This document shows, one piece after another, positions 8,645-19,041 of a DNA stretch of 64,000 bases. This DNA comes from Chitinophaga filiformis. Lineage in GTDB: Bacteria; Bacteroidota; Bacteroidia; Chitinophagales; Chitinophagaceae. Position 1 is the first letter of the stretch. Every line of letters begins with the position of its first letter. Made by a program: the position numbers and the translations under genes. The stretch covers positions 248,001 to 312,000 of the forward strand of contig NZ_JAKIRP010000006.1 in the NCBI RefSeq assembly GCF_021646545.1, given 5' to 3'. The notes beneath the pieces are model-generated. The model saw only the letters and a program-made list of their open reading frames with translations, made no database searches and was not told where the DNA came from.

Positions 8645-10744
8645 TTACAATTTTTGCAGCTTCCTGGTACCCGATTTCCCGTTATGCTGTAACTCCAGCA
8701 GGTACATACCGGCGGGGCTTTTGTCTGACTTAAAAGGTACTGTGTATTTACCGGCAGACAGCTGTGCATTGATCAGCACCGTCACTACCTTACCATTCAT
8801 ATCATAGACCACCAGGCGGGTCCTGCCAGGTTCCGGCAGTGTAAAATGAATAGTCGTCTGGTCAGAGAACGGATTAGGAGAGCTGTTTAAGGTCATTTCA
8901 GGCGCGGTACTATTCTTTGCAGCAGTAATGGCCTGCCTGCTACTGCTGCTCGTTTGTATATTCACCTCTGTGTAACTATTCCATGCATTCACACTATTGC
9001 CATGACCCAGTATCCGCACATATTTTGCCTGCCGGGCGGTGAAGGTGAATGTCTCCAGGTTCAGGGAGGTACCACTGCTTACCCGTCCTGTAGCTGCATT
9101 GGTCCAGCTCACACCATCGCTACTTGTCAGAATATCAAAGGTGGAAGTGCGCACATTGCCGTTATAAAATGCAATCTGTACCCCCGACACAGATACGGCA
9201 TTGTCCAGACAAAATTGGATCCATTGTCCGTCGCCATTGGCAGACCAGCGTGTGTTCAGATCATCGTCCAGTACATTAGCAGGTACGTTTCCATCATCAG
9301 CACTGGCTGATACAGGTTCACATGTACCGGGATCGCTGGCTGCATTGGGGCCAACCATCGCCGCTGTGAGTATGCGCGCAGCGACCGGTGCACTGGACAC
9401 CTCATCAGCTCCGATTTCCAGTGAAGACGTACGTGGTTGTCCGTCCATATCAGTAGTGACAGATGGATAAGAACCGCTAGCTGCGCTGATGGCGGGACTA
9501 CCCGACTGAAGATGGAAAGTACCGGTGGCATCCCTGGCCAGTAAAGGATTTGCGGTCGTGTATCCGCTGGACGGCATGTCGCCGTCGCCGTTTGTGTTGT
9601 ACAGCATATTGCCACTCCATACAGCACCAGTGTAAGGTCCGGCAATGGTAGCTGCTGCTCCCCCGCCCTGTACGATGTTGTTGGCAACGGTGATAGCCGT
9701 GGCTCCCAGACCATTGGTACGTCCGCCCTGGGTGATATTGGCAGGATTGTTCACCAGCGTATTAAAGGCGATCAACACCCTGTCAGGACGGTCATGCACG
9801 GTCAGCGCAGCGCCATCAGCCACTTCTCCATCGCCGTTACCAATATTGATAGCGGGATTGCAATTCTCAAAATGATTGCTGAATATCTTATGATCATCTC
9901 CGAAAATGCGGATACCTGGCGTGTTGATAAAGTAATTACCGTACACCGTGTTAAAATTACCATGCCGCAGGGTCAGATGGGCTGGGCAATTGCGGATGGT
10001 ATTATAGCGGAATATCACTGCGGATGATTTGATGGAAATCAGCTCGTTCTCCCCTTCGCATTCCTCAAACAGGTTATGTTCTATAATGCTGTTGCTGGAA
10101 GACAGACTTAAACCGCTAAGGCCTACCTGTACTGATTCAGCGCCATTGCCCGTCTGGGGATTGTGATCAAAGAAATAATTGTGATGTATCCGTATACGCT
10201 GGCATATCTGGCTGCCGGTGCCGCGCATGGTGATAAACCGGCCCAATGCATTCTTGTGCTGGAATGTATTGTAATCTATTTCATGATCATTCCCATTGAT
10301 GGACAGGTTCTCTCCTTGTCCGGGCGTTTCAAAAACATTACGCGTCCAGCGGCAGAAACTCGTTCCACTGGCCATCGTAGCCTGTGAGGCATTAAAAGTA
10401 AATCTGAAGCCGCGGATAATAATGTACCTGGCAGGACTGACAATGTTAAAACCGGCAGTACCACCGATCACGGCCCCTCCTATCGACTGAGCGGCAATCG
10501 TAATAGGCTGGGCAGCAGTCCCCTGCTTACTGATGGTAATATCTGTACTGGCAGTATATGTGCCATTCGCCAGAATGATCACATCTCCGGGGGCCGCATT
10601 GTTAATAGCCGTCTGCAGGGCCGATAAGGAAGAAACATTAATAGTGGCTGCGCGTAGGTGTCCTGACAGGCACAGGATAAAAAACAACAGGCAGGTTTTC
10701 AGGTTGCCGGACAGGCATAACAAGGGCTTGATTAGCTGTTTCAT
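8645..10744 (-). CDS. Secreted PL6-type polysaccharide lyase with F5/8C and T9SS domains
   Basis: This 699-residue protein has a signal peptide ending HLRA (about 1-32), a right-handed beta-helix (about 35-450), an F5/8 type C (discoidin-like) domain (about 490-615) and a T9SS type A sorting domain (about 628-699, with SSPNPFSDQT and SPAGMYLLEL). The helix carries the PL6/chondroitinase B signature: Lys239 in ELISIKSS and Arg260 in LTLRHGN, 21 residues apart as in the catalytic Lys/Arg pair of chondroitinase B, and the following GIRIFGDDHKI. PL6 enzymes cleave uronate-containing chains (alginate or dermatan sulfate) by beta-elimination. Its product would suit the GH105 hydrolase of the same locus. 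The T9SS tail predicts secretion to the surface or medium. Which polymer is cut is not decided by sequence. Confidence 0.87.
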   Translation of the reverse strand: MKQLIKPLLCLSGNLKTCLLFFILCLSGHLRAATINVSSLSALQTAINNAAPGDVIILANGTYTASTDITISKQGTAAQPITIAAQSIGGAVIGGTAGFNIVSPARYIIIRGFRFTFNASQATMASGTSFCRWTRNVFETPGQGENLSINGNDHEIDYNTFQHKNALGRFITMRGTGSQICQRIRIHHNYFFDHNPQTGNGAESVQVGLSGLSLSSSNSIIEHNLFEECEGENELISIKSSAVIFRYNTIRNCPAHLTLRHGNFNTVYGNYFINTPGIRIFGDDHKIFSNHFENCNPAINIGNGDGEVADGAALTVHDRPDRVLIAFNTLVNNPANITQGGRTNGLGATAITVANNIVQGGGAAATIAGPYTGAVWSGNMLYNTNGDGDMPSSGYTTANPLLARDATGTFHLQSGSPAISAASGSYPSVTTDMDGQPRTSSLEIGADEVSSAPVAARILTAAMVGPNAASDPGTCEPVSASADDGNVPANVLDDDLNTRWSANGDGQWIQFCLDNAVSVSGVQIAFYNGNVRTSTFDILTSSDGVSWTNAATGRVSSGTSLNLETFTFTARQAKYVRILGHGNSVNAWNSYTEVNIQTSSSSRQAITAAKNSTAPEMTLNSSPNPFSDQTTIHFTLPEPGRTRLVVYDMNGKVVTVLINAQLSAGKYTVPFKSDKSPAGMYLLELQHNGKSGTRKLQKL

Positions 10745-10967
10745 GTGGGTTTGTTTTTACAATAATTGATTAAGGGCGTGATGATAACAGGTTATAAAGT
10801 GTGGGAATCCTGCACCTGCTTTTTTAGTAAGCGGAGTCAACGTGGTATTTCTAAGATAGGATTTTTTTGGTAACAAACAATTGATGGCAGAGAAAGTCGC
10901 AAATATCCTTGACCGGGTCCCCCGCTTCCCGATCAAATAGCTATGCTTCACCCCACATCAGTAAAGC

Positions 10968-11465
10968 CTACGGCCGCTCTGTCTTATAATAACTTAATTT
11001 CACATGATACACCCCATCCCTGTATTTACGCGTATAAGTCCCGGAAATATGATGATAAGCGCCAGATCCTCCGGTTACAGGAAAATCATGGTCCGGCGCA
11101 ATCGTATCTCCCGGCGTCAGATTAAATAACCCGATCGCTGAAATGGATCCGTCAGGCAGCTGGAAAACAGTTGTTGTGGTACAATCATAGCGCTTGCTAC
11201 GCAGATTGTAGTACATACTGGAAAACACGTCCTGCGTAATAGCGACATCTTTACCTGTGCTGTCATGACATGTGGCAAGCGCCTGTTCTATCAGTCCGTT
11301 GTATACTCCGGAATCTGTCTGCTGGTGATTGTATAAAGTATCAAACTGGTTTTGTATATCTGTTTGCTGGTAAGTAAGTTCGATAACAGTGGGATTTTTA
11401 TTCTTTTGCTGCTTGCAAGCGGAAAAGACAAGTAATATTGTACAAACGACAAGAATGGGTTTCAT
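10968..11465 (-). CDS. Small hypothetical lipoprotein
   Basis: This 165-residue protein opens with a signal and lipobox (LLVFSACKQQ, Cys17). The mature part has no family I recognise. It shows a compact alpha/beta composition with a Tyr-rich C-terminus (GTYTRKYRDGVYHVKLSYY) and one internal Cys pair (ATCHDS, YDCTT). The gene is divergent from the hybrid two-component gene, with only 65 bp between their likely starts, so they may share a regulatory region. A 223-bp gap with nothing recognisable separates it from the PL6 gene downstream. Confidence 0.65.
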   Translation of the reverse strand: MKPILVVCTILLVFSACKQQKNKNPTVIELTYQQTDIQNQFDTLYNHQQTDSGVYNGLIEQALATCHDSTGKDVAITQDVFSSMYYNLRSKRYDCTTTTVFQLPDGSISAIGLFNLTPGDTIAPDHDFPVTGGSGAYHHISGTYTRKYRDGVYHVKLSYYKTERP

Positions 11466-11530
11466 AGCTATGTTTTAGTAAATCTATGGCTAAAATATCG
11501 TATTTTCATATTAAGACTGATGCCTATTCC

Positions 11531-14500
11531 ATGTTGATGAAACTACTACTGATTCCACTGTTATTGCTGGTGAACAATGTCTATGCACAACAGCCATCTT
11601 ACCAGTTCTCTTCTTTGAATGTCAATGATGGCCTGTCACACAATCAGGTCAATTACATTTACAAAGATGCTAAGGGATTTATCTGGTTCGGAACAATGAG
11701 CGGATTGAACCGTTACGATGGTTATTCCTTTAAAATATTCCGCCATAATATGGCCGATTCCAACTCTCTGAGCGATGACTATATCACGGGTATCTATCCC
11801 GCTCCGGATAATCGCCTGTACATCAAAACCCGCAACGGCGATAATATCTACGATCCTGTCAGGGAACAATTCTCAGACGCTACGAAATGGCTGAGCAGGA
11901 AAGGACTGCCCGGCTACTATGTGAACAGTGTGGCACAAACAGGCAATACCTGGTGGATCTCCTATACTGGCGGGGGACTGTACAAGGTAGACAGTACAGG
12001 ACATGCTACTAAAATACTTATTCCCGGCTCCGGCAATGTTCCCGTTTCAGACCTGAAAAAAGATGGGCAGAACAGGCTCGTCATCCTTTATAATAATGGC
12101 AGGGTGGAAAAACTGGACGTCAGCACCAACAGGATCGTTTACCGCAACGATCGTATCATCCCCATGATAGAAAAGCAACCTGCTACGCTGCGCTTTTTTG
12201 TAGATGCACAGGATGATGTATGGATTTATATGCCGGAAAACGACTTTGGCGTCATCTACCTGAATTCGCAGAAAGGTACTATCAGACAACTGTCCAGCCG
12301 GAATGGTTCCCTGAATAATGACATCGTCAACAGCATTGTGCAAGACGACAAAAACGTCATCTGGATAGGGACGGATCACGGGGGCATCAATCTCATAAAT
12401 AAAAGTGATTTCTCCTCCCGCTTCCTGCTCAACAAGGAAGAAGACCCCAAAAGTGTGGCGGAAAATGCCATATATGCACTTTACAAAGACAATTTTGGCA
12501 TCGTTTGGTGTGGTACCTACAAAAGGGGCATCAGCTATTTTACAGAGAATATGCTGAAATTCCCCCTTTTTAAGCATCGTCTTTCCGATAAACAGAGCCT
12601 CAGCTACAATGACGTCAACTGCTTTGCCGAAGACAAAAAAGGAAATATCTGGATCGGCACAAATGGCGGCGGTCTTATTTACTACGACCGTACTGCCGGT
12701 ACTTTCACACGGCATCAACACAATCCGGCCGATGAAAACAGCATCAGTAAAGACGTCATCGTCAGCCTTTATGTAGACGAGTATGATAACCTCTGGATCG
12801 GATACTATTTCGGAGGAATGGATTTCTATAACAAAGGCAGGATCACCCATTACCAGCACAACGAAAAGAATCCCAACAGCCTTGCCAACAAGACTGTGTG
12901 GAAGATATACAGAGACAGACGCAACAATTTCTGGGCAGGTACGCTCGGTGGCGGATTGGACAGGTTTGATCCCGGCAACAGTATCTTTTACCATAATAAT
13001 GTCAATCAACCCGCCTCCGTTCATTCCAACTTCATCACCGCCTTTGCGGAAGATAAAAAAGGGAATCTATGGATAGCCACCGCCTATGGTATCGATGTGC
13101 TGGACAACTCCAAAGGCATCTTTGTACATTATCTGAATGCCACCCATCAGCTGAGCAATGATAACGTGTTCTCCCTCCTGTACGACAGGAATGGGCACAT
13201 GTGGGCAGGCACCCGCTCGGGTCTGAATGTGTTTGATGAAGCCACACAGACGTTCAGGTCATTTACAGTGAAAGATGGACTGCCAGACAACAACATCATT
13301 AGTATACTGGAAGATAATGAAGGATATCTCTGGGTCAGTACTTCCAACGGACTAAGTAAGATAGCTGTAAAGGAAGGCCCCGAAGGGCAGCTCAGCATCA
13401 GCTGCCGGAATTATGACGATAAGGATGGCCTGCAGGGTAAAGCCTTCAACGTAAATGCCGCCTGCAAACTCCGCTCAGGTGAGCTCATTTTTGGCGGCGC
13501 TGACGGATTCAACCTGTTCAATCCGGCGTCATTGCCACAGAACACCAATAAGCCGGCCATCGTGCTGACGGGATTACAGCTGTCCAACAAGACGATAGAG
13601 GTCAATGAAAAGGTAGGTAACCGCGTCGTACTGCCCGCCTCCCTGTCCGAAACCAAAGAGATCGTACTGAAATACAATGAAAATGATTTCTCTATTGATT
13701 TTGCTGCCCTCAACTTCATCAATACCGACAAAAACAGATATGCCTACAAGCTGAAAGACTTTAACGAGGAGTGGCTGACCACAGACGGTAAAACAAGACG
13801 CATCACTTATACCAATATCAACCCGGGCACTTACACCCTGCTATTGAAAGCAGCCAATGAAGACGGCTACTGGAATGAGGAAGGCATTTCTCTGAAGATC
13901 CGCATCAAACCGCCGTTCTGGAAAACGCCCCTCGCCTATGTCCTTTACCTGGTACTGGTAGTTTCGGTATTGCTGTTGTTACGAAGAATGGTCATCAAAC
14001 GCGCCCATACGCGCTTCGTGCTCCAGCAGGAAAGAAAGGAAGCGCAACGCATGCATGAACTGGACATGATGAAGATCAAGCTGTTTACCAATGTCAGCCA
14101 TGAGTTCCGCACACCGGTATCACTCATACTGGCGCCAATGGAAGAGATCATCCGGCATGCCAGGGACCAGGATGACAAAAACAAGTTCCAGCTGATCTAC
14201 CGCAATGCAAAACGCTTATTGAACCTGGTAAACCAGCTGATGGACTTCCGCAGAATGGAGATGCATGAACTGAAGCTCGACCCTGTCAGGGGAGACATTG
14301 CAGCTTTTATAAAAGACGTTGCCTGCTCCTTTACAGACCTGGCAGAGAGAAAACAGATCCATTTCTCCTACGAGAGCAGCTGCAACCAATTATATACCCC
14401 TTTTGACCACGATAAGATCGAACGGATCCTGTTCAACCTCTTATCCAATGCTTTCAAATTTACACCTCAGGGAGGCACGGTAACTGTCGAAATGACTGCC

Positions 14501-15619
14501 AGTTCCACAGACGATAAAACATGGCTGGAAATAAGGGTTAAAGACACTGGAATCGGTATTCCGCCCGAAAGGCACGAAAAGGTCTTTGAACAGTTCTTCC
14601 AGAGCGACATGCCGGGAGGATTTGTAAACCGGGGTAGCGGTATAGGTCTGGCTATTACAAAGGAATTCGTAAAACTCAATAATGGAACGATCACTGTAGA
14701 AAGTGAGGTGAACAAAGGCAGCTGTTTTATTGTGAAACTGCCTTTTGAGCCATCCGGCGAACCAACTCCTCTTGCCGAACCTGTCATCCCTGCATCAGCA
14801 GTGCCTGTGGCGAAAGCGGAGGAAGAGACGCTCCCCTCGCCTGCCGGTTTAAATGAGCCTGCAGAAAAACAGACCATCCTCCTGATAGAGGACAATGATG
14901 ACTTCCGCTTCTACCTGAAAGAGAACCTGAAGGCCTATTATAATATCATCGAAGCGGCCGATGGCGGCGCGGGATGGCAAAAAACACTATCCGGGCATCC
15001 TGACCTGGTGGTGAGCGACATCAATATGCCGGTCATGGACGGGGTGGAACTGTGCGGGAAGATAAAACACGACAACCGCACCCGCCACATTCCCGTTATA
15101 CTGCTCACTGCCATGGCAGGAGAAGAAGAACAGTTAAAAGGACTGGAAACCGGTGCGGCAGATTACATGGTGAAACCTTTCAACTTCGAGATCATGCTGT
15201 CCAGGATCCGTAACCTGCTGACCAGACAGACCCTGGTGAAACATATTATAGGCGCCCCCGAAGCCGCAGGTGAAGGGCATGTCCCCTCCCCGAACGAAAA
15301 ATTCCTGGAAAAGGTGCTGGCAATAGTGGAAAAGAACCTCTCCAATGCCGGTTTCTCCGTAGAAGAACTCAGCCGGGAGCTTTGTATGAACCGGGTATCT
15401 GTTTACAGGCGTATTTTCTCTCTCACGGGACAGACGCCGGTGGAATTTATCCGTACCGTGCGCATCAAAAAGGCAGCCCAGTTGTTGTCCAAAACAGAAA
15501 TGAACGTGACAGAAGTAGCCTATGAGGTAGGGTTCAATAATCCTAAATACTTCGCGAAATACTTCAAAATGGCCTACAACATGCTGCCTTCCGCATACGT
15601 TGCCAGCATGAGAAAATAG
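11531..15619 (+). CDS. Hybrid two-component sensor/regulator (HTCS)
   Basis: This protein of about 1362 residues combines a whole signalling pathway. In order: signal peptide (ending VYAQ), two seven-bladed propellers with Reg_prop repeats (FIWFGTMSGLNRYDGY, NIWIGTNGGGLIYYD and others), a Y_Y_Y domain, a membrane segment (VLYLVLVVSVLLLL), a HisKA domain with phospho-acceptor His857 in VSHEFRTP, a HATPase with FNLLSNAFKF, DTGIGIP and GSGIGLAI, a receiver domain with Asp1163 in VVSDINMP, and a C-terminal AraC HTH (SVEELSRELCMNRVSVYRR to EVAYEVGFNNPKYFAKYFK). HTCS proteins sense an oligosaccharide in the periplasm and activate glycan loci. It lies 204 bp upstream of susC of locus 2, its likely target. 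The start at 11531 was chosen because the frame's upstream ATG at 11486 spoils the signal; 11537 is also possible. Confidence 0.95.
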   Translation: MLMKLLLIPLLLLVNNVYAQQPSYQFSSLNVNDGLSHNQVNYIYKDAKGFIWFGTMSGLNRYDGYSFKIFRHNMADSNSLSDDYITGIYPAPDNRLYIKTRNGDNIYDPVREQFSDATKWLSRKGLPGYYVNSVAQTGNTWWISYTGGGLYKVDSTGHATKILIPGSGNVPVSDLKKDGQNRLVILYNNGRVEKLDVSTNRIVYRNDRIIPMIEKQPATLRFFVDAQDDVWIYMPENDFGVIYLNSQKGTIRQLSSRNGSLNNDIVNSIVQDDKNVIWIGTDHGGINLINKSDFSSRFLLNKEEDPKSVAENAIYALYKDNFGIVWCGTYKRGISYFTENMLKFPLFKHRLSDKQSLSYNDVNCFAEDKKGNIWIGTNGGGLIYYDRTAGTFTRHQHNPADENSISKDVIVSLYVDEYDNLWIGYYFGGMDFYNKGRITHYQHNEKNPNSLANKTVWKIYRDRRNNFWAGTLGGGLDRFDPGNSIFYHNNVNQPASVHSNFITAFAEDKKGNLWIATAYGIDVLDNSKGIFVHYLNATHQLSNDNVFSLLYDRNGHMWAGTRSGLNVFDEATQTFRSFTVKDGLPDNNIISILEDNEGYLWVSTSNGLSKIAVKEGPEGQLSISCRNYDDKDGLQGKAFNVNAACKLRSGELIFGGADGFNLFNPASLPQNTNKPAIVLTGLQLSNKTIEVNEKVGNRVVLPASLSETKEIVLKYNENDFSIDFAALNFINTDKNRYAYKLKDFNEEWLTTDGKTRRITYTNINPGTYTLLLKAANEDGYWNEEGISLKIRIKPPFWKTPLAYVLYLVLVVSVLLLLRRMVIKRAHTRFVLQQERKEAQRMHELDMMKIKLFTNVSHEFRTPVSLILAPMEEIIRHARDQDDKNKFQLIYRNAKRLLNLVNQLMDFRRMEMHELKLDPVRGDIAAFIKDVACSFTDLAERKQIHFSYESSCNQLYTPFDHDKIERILFNLLSNAFKFTPQGGTVTVEMTASSTDDKTWLEIRVKDTGIGIPPERHEKVFEQFFQSDMPGGFVNRGSGIGLAITKEFVKLNNGTITVESEVNKGSCFIVKLPFEPSGEPTPLAEPVIPASAVPVAKAEEETLPSPAGLNEPAEKQTILLIEDNDDFRFYLKENLKAYYNIIEAADGGAGWQKTLSGHPDLVVSDINMPVMDGVELCGKIKHDNRTRHIPVILLTAMAGEEEQLKGLETGAADYMVKPFNFEIMLSRIRNLLTRQTLVKHIIGAPEAAGEGHVPSPNEKFLEKVLAIVEKNLSNAGFSVEELSRELCMNRVSVYRRIFSLTGQTPVEFIRTVRIKKAAQLLSKTEMNVTEVAYEVGFNNPKYFAKYFKMAYNMLPSAYVASMRK

Positions 15620-15713
15620 GCCCTGCAAAGAGCTATACCCATCCATGTAACATTTAATACCCCTGCTGCAACATTTTATCCTATTTAATAAACATTGTAC
15701 AACCCTCTCTTTC

Positions 15714-15750
15714 CCCTCATAACGATACTTTTAACCTATCGTTATGAGGG
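15714..15750. repeat. 14-bp inverted repeat upstream of susC (locus 2)
   Basis: CCCTCATAACGATA and its exact complement are separated by 9 nt. No T-run follows on either strand, so it is a poor intrinsic terminator. It ends 73 bp before susC, between the regulator and its likely target operon, and may be a regulator site or a leader hairpin. Confidence 0.55.
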
Positions 15751-15823
15751 ACATCATGCCGTTATTTGACAAACCAAAATCAAAAAGATCGCGCATTTAA
15801 TTTAAACACTTAATCTCCACGCT

Positions 15824-18800
15824 ATGAAACGAGCCAGTTTGACTGGAAGATCATACCTGATGGTATGGGTCATGATCTTCTTTTGGGCTTTTAGTATGCC
15901 TGCCCGGGCACAGAACCAATCCGGCAGTGAACGGACTGTTACCGGCACAATCACTTCCAGGGAAACCGGCAACCCTGTGCCGGGCGCCTCTATTATTATT
16001 AAGGGGACAAAAAAAGGAACCACAACTGATGACAAAGGAAATTTTACTATCAAGGCTACTCCCGGCCAGGTAATCAGCATTGCTTCCATGGGATTTATGC
16101 CGCGTGATTTTAAAGTCGGCAGTTCCGGACATGTCACCGTTGGCTTACAGGACGATTACCGTAAGCTGAATGACGTCGTTGTAGTCGGTTACGGTACAAT
16201 GAAAAAAAGGGACCAGAGCAGCGCTCAGGTATCCATCAGCTCTGCTGAAGCAGACCGTACGATCAATACGACTATCGACCAGGCCATCCAGGGACGGGCT
16301 GCCGGTGTGTATGTGACCCAGAACTCCGGACAACCGGGTGGAGGTATCTCCGTAAATATCCGGGGAGTCAATACACTGAGCGGAACCAATGAACCTTTGT
16401 ATGTAGTGGATGGAGTGCAGATCCAGCCGTCTACCGTCTCTTATGGTAATACCAGCTCTGTGAATGCCCTGGCGGGGATCAATCCGGCAGATATCGCATC
16501 GTACGACATCCTGCAGGGGCCTTCCGCCACCGCCATTTACGGTTCACGCGCCACCAACGGTGTTGTGCTGATCACTACTAAACGGGGAAAGAGCGGTCAG
16601 GTGAAACTGTCCTACAATTATCTCTATACCCTTCAGGACAAGCCTGACGACATCGCCACAATGAACCTCTCGCAGTTTGCAGAAATGAACAATGAAATTG
16701 CCAGGCTGCTGAACCGTACTCCTACTCCTGAATTCCAGAATCCCGGTGTGTTAGGAGAAGGTACCAACTGGCAGAACGCACTGTTCAAAACAGCTCCCCT
16801 GCAGAAACACCAGTTGAACCTGAGCGGAGGTTCAGACAAAACCACGTATTATATGTCAGGCGAGTACTTCAAGCAGGAAGGTGTGGCCATAGGCTCCAAT
16901 TTCAACCGCTACTCTTTCCGCCTGAACCTGGACAACCAGGCCTTCAAATGGCTGAAGCTGAGCACTTCACTGAACTTCTATCAGACAAAGGAAAAACTGT
17001 CAGCCACCAGTGAAGATGTAGTAAGGAACGCCATTGGCCTGGCGCCCAATATACCGGTAAAAAACCCGGATGGCAGCTGGGGTGGCGCTACGGAAAACGA
17101 ATATGGCGGCAACGCAAAATATGCACCGCTCAATCCCGTAGCTATCGCCAACCTGGTGCGCAATGATTATAAACGTACCGGCGGATTGGGAGGAGCCAGT
17201 GCAGAAATAAATATCATCAAAGGACTGACCTTCCGCACCAGCTTCAACGGCAACTTTGAATATGCGGATGGCAGCAAATTCACGCCCACCTACCGATTAG
17301 GATATAATGTCAATGAAAAAGCCTCTCTGTCCATCAGCAACAACAGGAATTTCTACTGGAATCTGAACGAACTGTTACAATATAACAGGGATATCGGTAA
17401 ACATAGTTTCAGTGTGATGGTCAGCCACGAAGCACAGGCATGGAACAATCAGGGTTTCTCTGCACAACGCGTCGGATTTGCCAGCAATGACATTCCGTCC
17501 CTGAACCTGGGTGATGCATTAGGACAAACTACCGGCAGCTATAAAAGTTCAGGCGCGCTCGAGTCTTACCTGGGCCGTATCAACTATAGCTACGACAACA
17601 AATATATCCTGCAACTGGCAGGAAGGGCAGACGGGTCCTCTAACTTTGGTGTGGAGAACAGATGGGGATATTTCCCTTCCGTATCTGTAGCCTGGAGACT
17701 GACCGGTGAAGACTTCATGAAGGAACTGCCTTTTATCAATGAACTGAAGATCCGCGCTGAAATTGGCACTACCGGTAATAACGGTAGCGGAGGCGCACAA
17801 TATTCTTCCCTGACTTCTGTGACTACGCCGTGGGGTGCAGGCTTCCGTACAGGGCAATATGGTAACGCAGGCCTCAAATGGGAGTCGACTGAAACGAAGA
17901 ACATCGGCTTTAACCTGAGCATACTGAAAGACAGGATACAGCTGGAAGGCGACTACTATATCAGGAAAACAGACAACCTGCTGATGCCTAACCCACTTCC
18001 CGCTTATATGGGTACACAGGGCGAAGGAGCCATCAATGCTCCTATAGTGAATATTGGCGCTATGCAGAACAAAGGCTTCGGTATTACCCTGAATACAGTG
18101 AACATCGATAACCGCAGCGGTTTCTCCTGGAGAACAAACTTCAATATCTCCTCCTTCAAGACGAGGATCACCAAATTCTATTCAGACGCGGCCTTCCTGT
18201 CCCGATCTGCGTGGTACATGAATAACTTCACCTCACGTTCTGCAATAGGTATTGCACCATGGCAGTTCTATGGTTACATCTCCGATGGACTGTTCCAATC
18301 CGTTGATGAGATCAACAGCAGCGCTATTCCTGCACAATCAGACGGCACCCGTTTACCGGTACAAAGAGATGGCGGTGTATGGGTTGGAGACGTGAAGTAT
18401 AAAGACCTCAACGGCGATAAGATCATTGACTCACGTGACCAGACCTATATTGGTAATCCATGGCCTAAGCTGACATTCGGTTTTACCAACACCTTCTCTT
18501 ATAAAGGATTTGATCTCAGCATATTGGTGACCGGCGTACAGGGCAATGATATCTTCAACTACCTGCGTTTCGAAAGCAGCAATCCCAATAACATCAACCT
18601 GGGTCGCAACCTGATGCAGGAATCCTTTGGTTATGCACGTGTCTCTGAAGATGGAGGCAAAACAGTCTTACAGAATCCCGGTACAAATGTGCCGAGAATT
18701 GTAGGTAACGATGTAAATGGTAACGGCAACCGCTTCACTAACCTCTTCGTAGAAGACGGCTCATATATCAGGATCAAAAATGTACAACTGGGTTACACCA

Positions 18801-19021
18801 TTCCATCCTCACTCATCAGGCACCAGTCTGTTGTAAGAAGCATTCGCTTATCTGCAGGCGTTCAGAACCTTGCCACTTTCACAAAGTATAAAGGATATGA
18901 TCCTGAAGTGGGCGCCTACCTCGGAAAAGAAGTACAGTTGAACAGTCAGCTGATAGGTGTGGATGCTGGCCGCTATCCTTTAACCAGGTTATATTCTGCC
19001 AGTGTAGCTGTTGATTTTTAA
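15824..19021 (+). CDS. susC-like: SusC/RagA TonB-dependent glycan transporter (locus 2)
   Basis: This 1065-residue protein has a signal peptide (ending PARAQ, about 29), a CarboxypepD_reg-like domain (TGTITSRETGNPVPGAS, about 42-110), the signature LNDVVVVGYGTMKKRD, plug motifs NIRGVNTLSG, YVVDGVQIQPS and ATAIYGSRATNGV, and a full barrel ending SASVAVDF. It is the outer-membrane importer of locus 2, with susD 20 bp downstream, then a surface glycan-binding protein and a glycosidase. The neighbouring HTCS gene is its probable activator. It differs enough from the other two SusC proteins in the plug and barrel to expect a different substrate. Confidence 0.95.
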   Translation: MKRASLTGRSYLMVWVMIFFWAFSMPARAQNQSGSERTVTGTITSRETGNPVPGASIIIKGTKKGTTTDDKGNFTIKATPGQVISIASMGFMPRDFKVGSSGHVTVGLQDDYRKLNDVVVVGYGTMKKRDQSSAQVSISSAEADRTINTTIDQAIQGRAAGVYVTQNSGQPGGGISVNIRGVNTLSGTNEPLYVVDGVQIQPSTVSYGNTSSVNALAGINPADIASYDILQGPSATAIYGSRATNGVVLITTKRGKSGQVKLSYNYLYTLQDKPDDIATMNLSQFAEMNNEIARLLNRTPTPEFQNPGVLGEGTNWQNALFKTAPLQKHQLNLSGGSDKTTYYMSGEYFKQEGVAIGSNFNRYSFRLNLDNQAFKWLKLSTSLNFYQTKEKLSATSEDVVRNAIGLAPNIPVKNPDGSWGGATENEYGGNAKYAPLNPVAIANLVRNDYKRTGGLGGASAEINIIKGLTFRTSFNGNFEYADGSKFTPTYRLGYNVNEKASLSISNNRNFYWNLNELLQYNRDIGKHSFSVMVSHEAQAWNNQGFSAQRVGFASNDIPSLNLGDALGQTTGSYKSSGALESYLGRINYSYDNKYILQLAGRADGSSNFGVENRWGYFPSVSVAWRLTGEDFMKELPFINELKIRAEIGTTGNNGSGGAQYSSLTSVTTPWGAGFRTGQYGNAGLKWESTETKNIGFNLSILKDRIQLEGDYYIRKTDNLLMPNPLPAYMGTQGEGAINAPIVNIGAMQNKGFGITLNTVNIDNRSGFSWRTNFNISSFKTRITKFYSDAAFLSRSAWYMNNFTSRSAIGIAPWQFYGYISDGLFQSVDEINSSAIPAQSDGTRLPVQRDGGVWVGDVKYKDLNGDKIIDSRDQTYIGNPWPKLTFGFTNTFSYKGFDLSILVTGVQGNDIFNYLRFESSNPNNINLGRNLMQESFGYARVSEDGGKTVLQNPGTNVPRIVGNDVNGNGNRFTNLFVEDGSYIRIKNVQLGYTIPSSLIRHQSVVRSIRLSAGVQNLATFTKYKGYDPEVGAYLGKEVQLNSQLIGVDAGRYPLTRLYSASVAVDF

Positions 19022-19041
19022 TGAGCCTTTAAACTATCACC

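Noticed and set aside
10757..10951. Open frame (64 codons) between the PL6 gene and the small lipoprotein
   Set aside because: Basic, low-information peptide in a promoter region; no start context or homology features.
12047..13024. Long open frame (325 codons) antisense to the hybrid sensor gene
   Set aside because: It mirrors the propeller-coding region of the clear HTCS gene; composition follows the complementary strand and no domain or signal is seen.
15714..15750. Terminator of the HTCS gene
   Set aside because: No T-run on the plus strand and it is about 95 bp past the stop; an operator or leader hairpin is equally likely.
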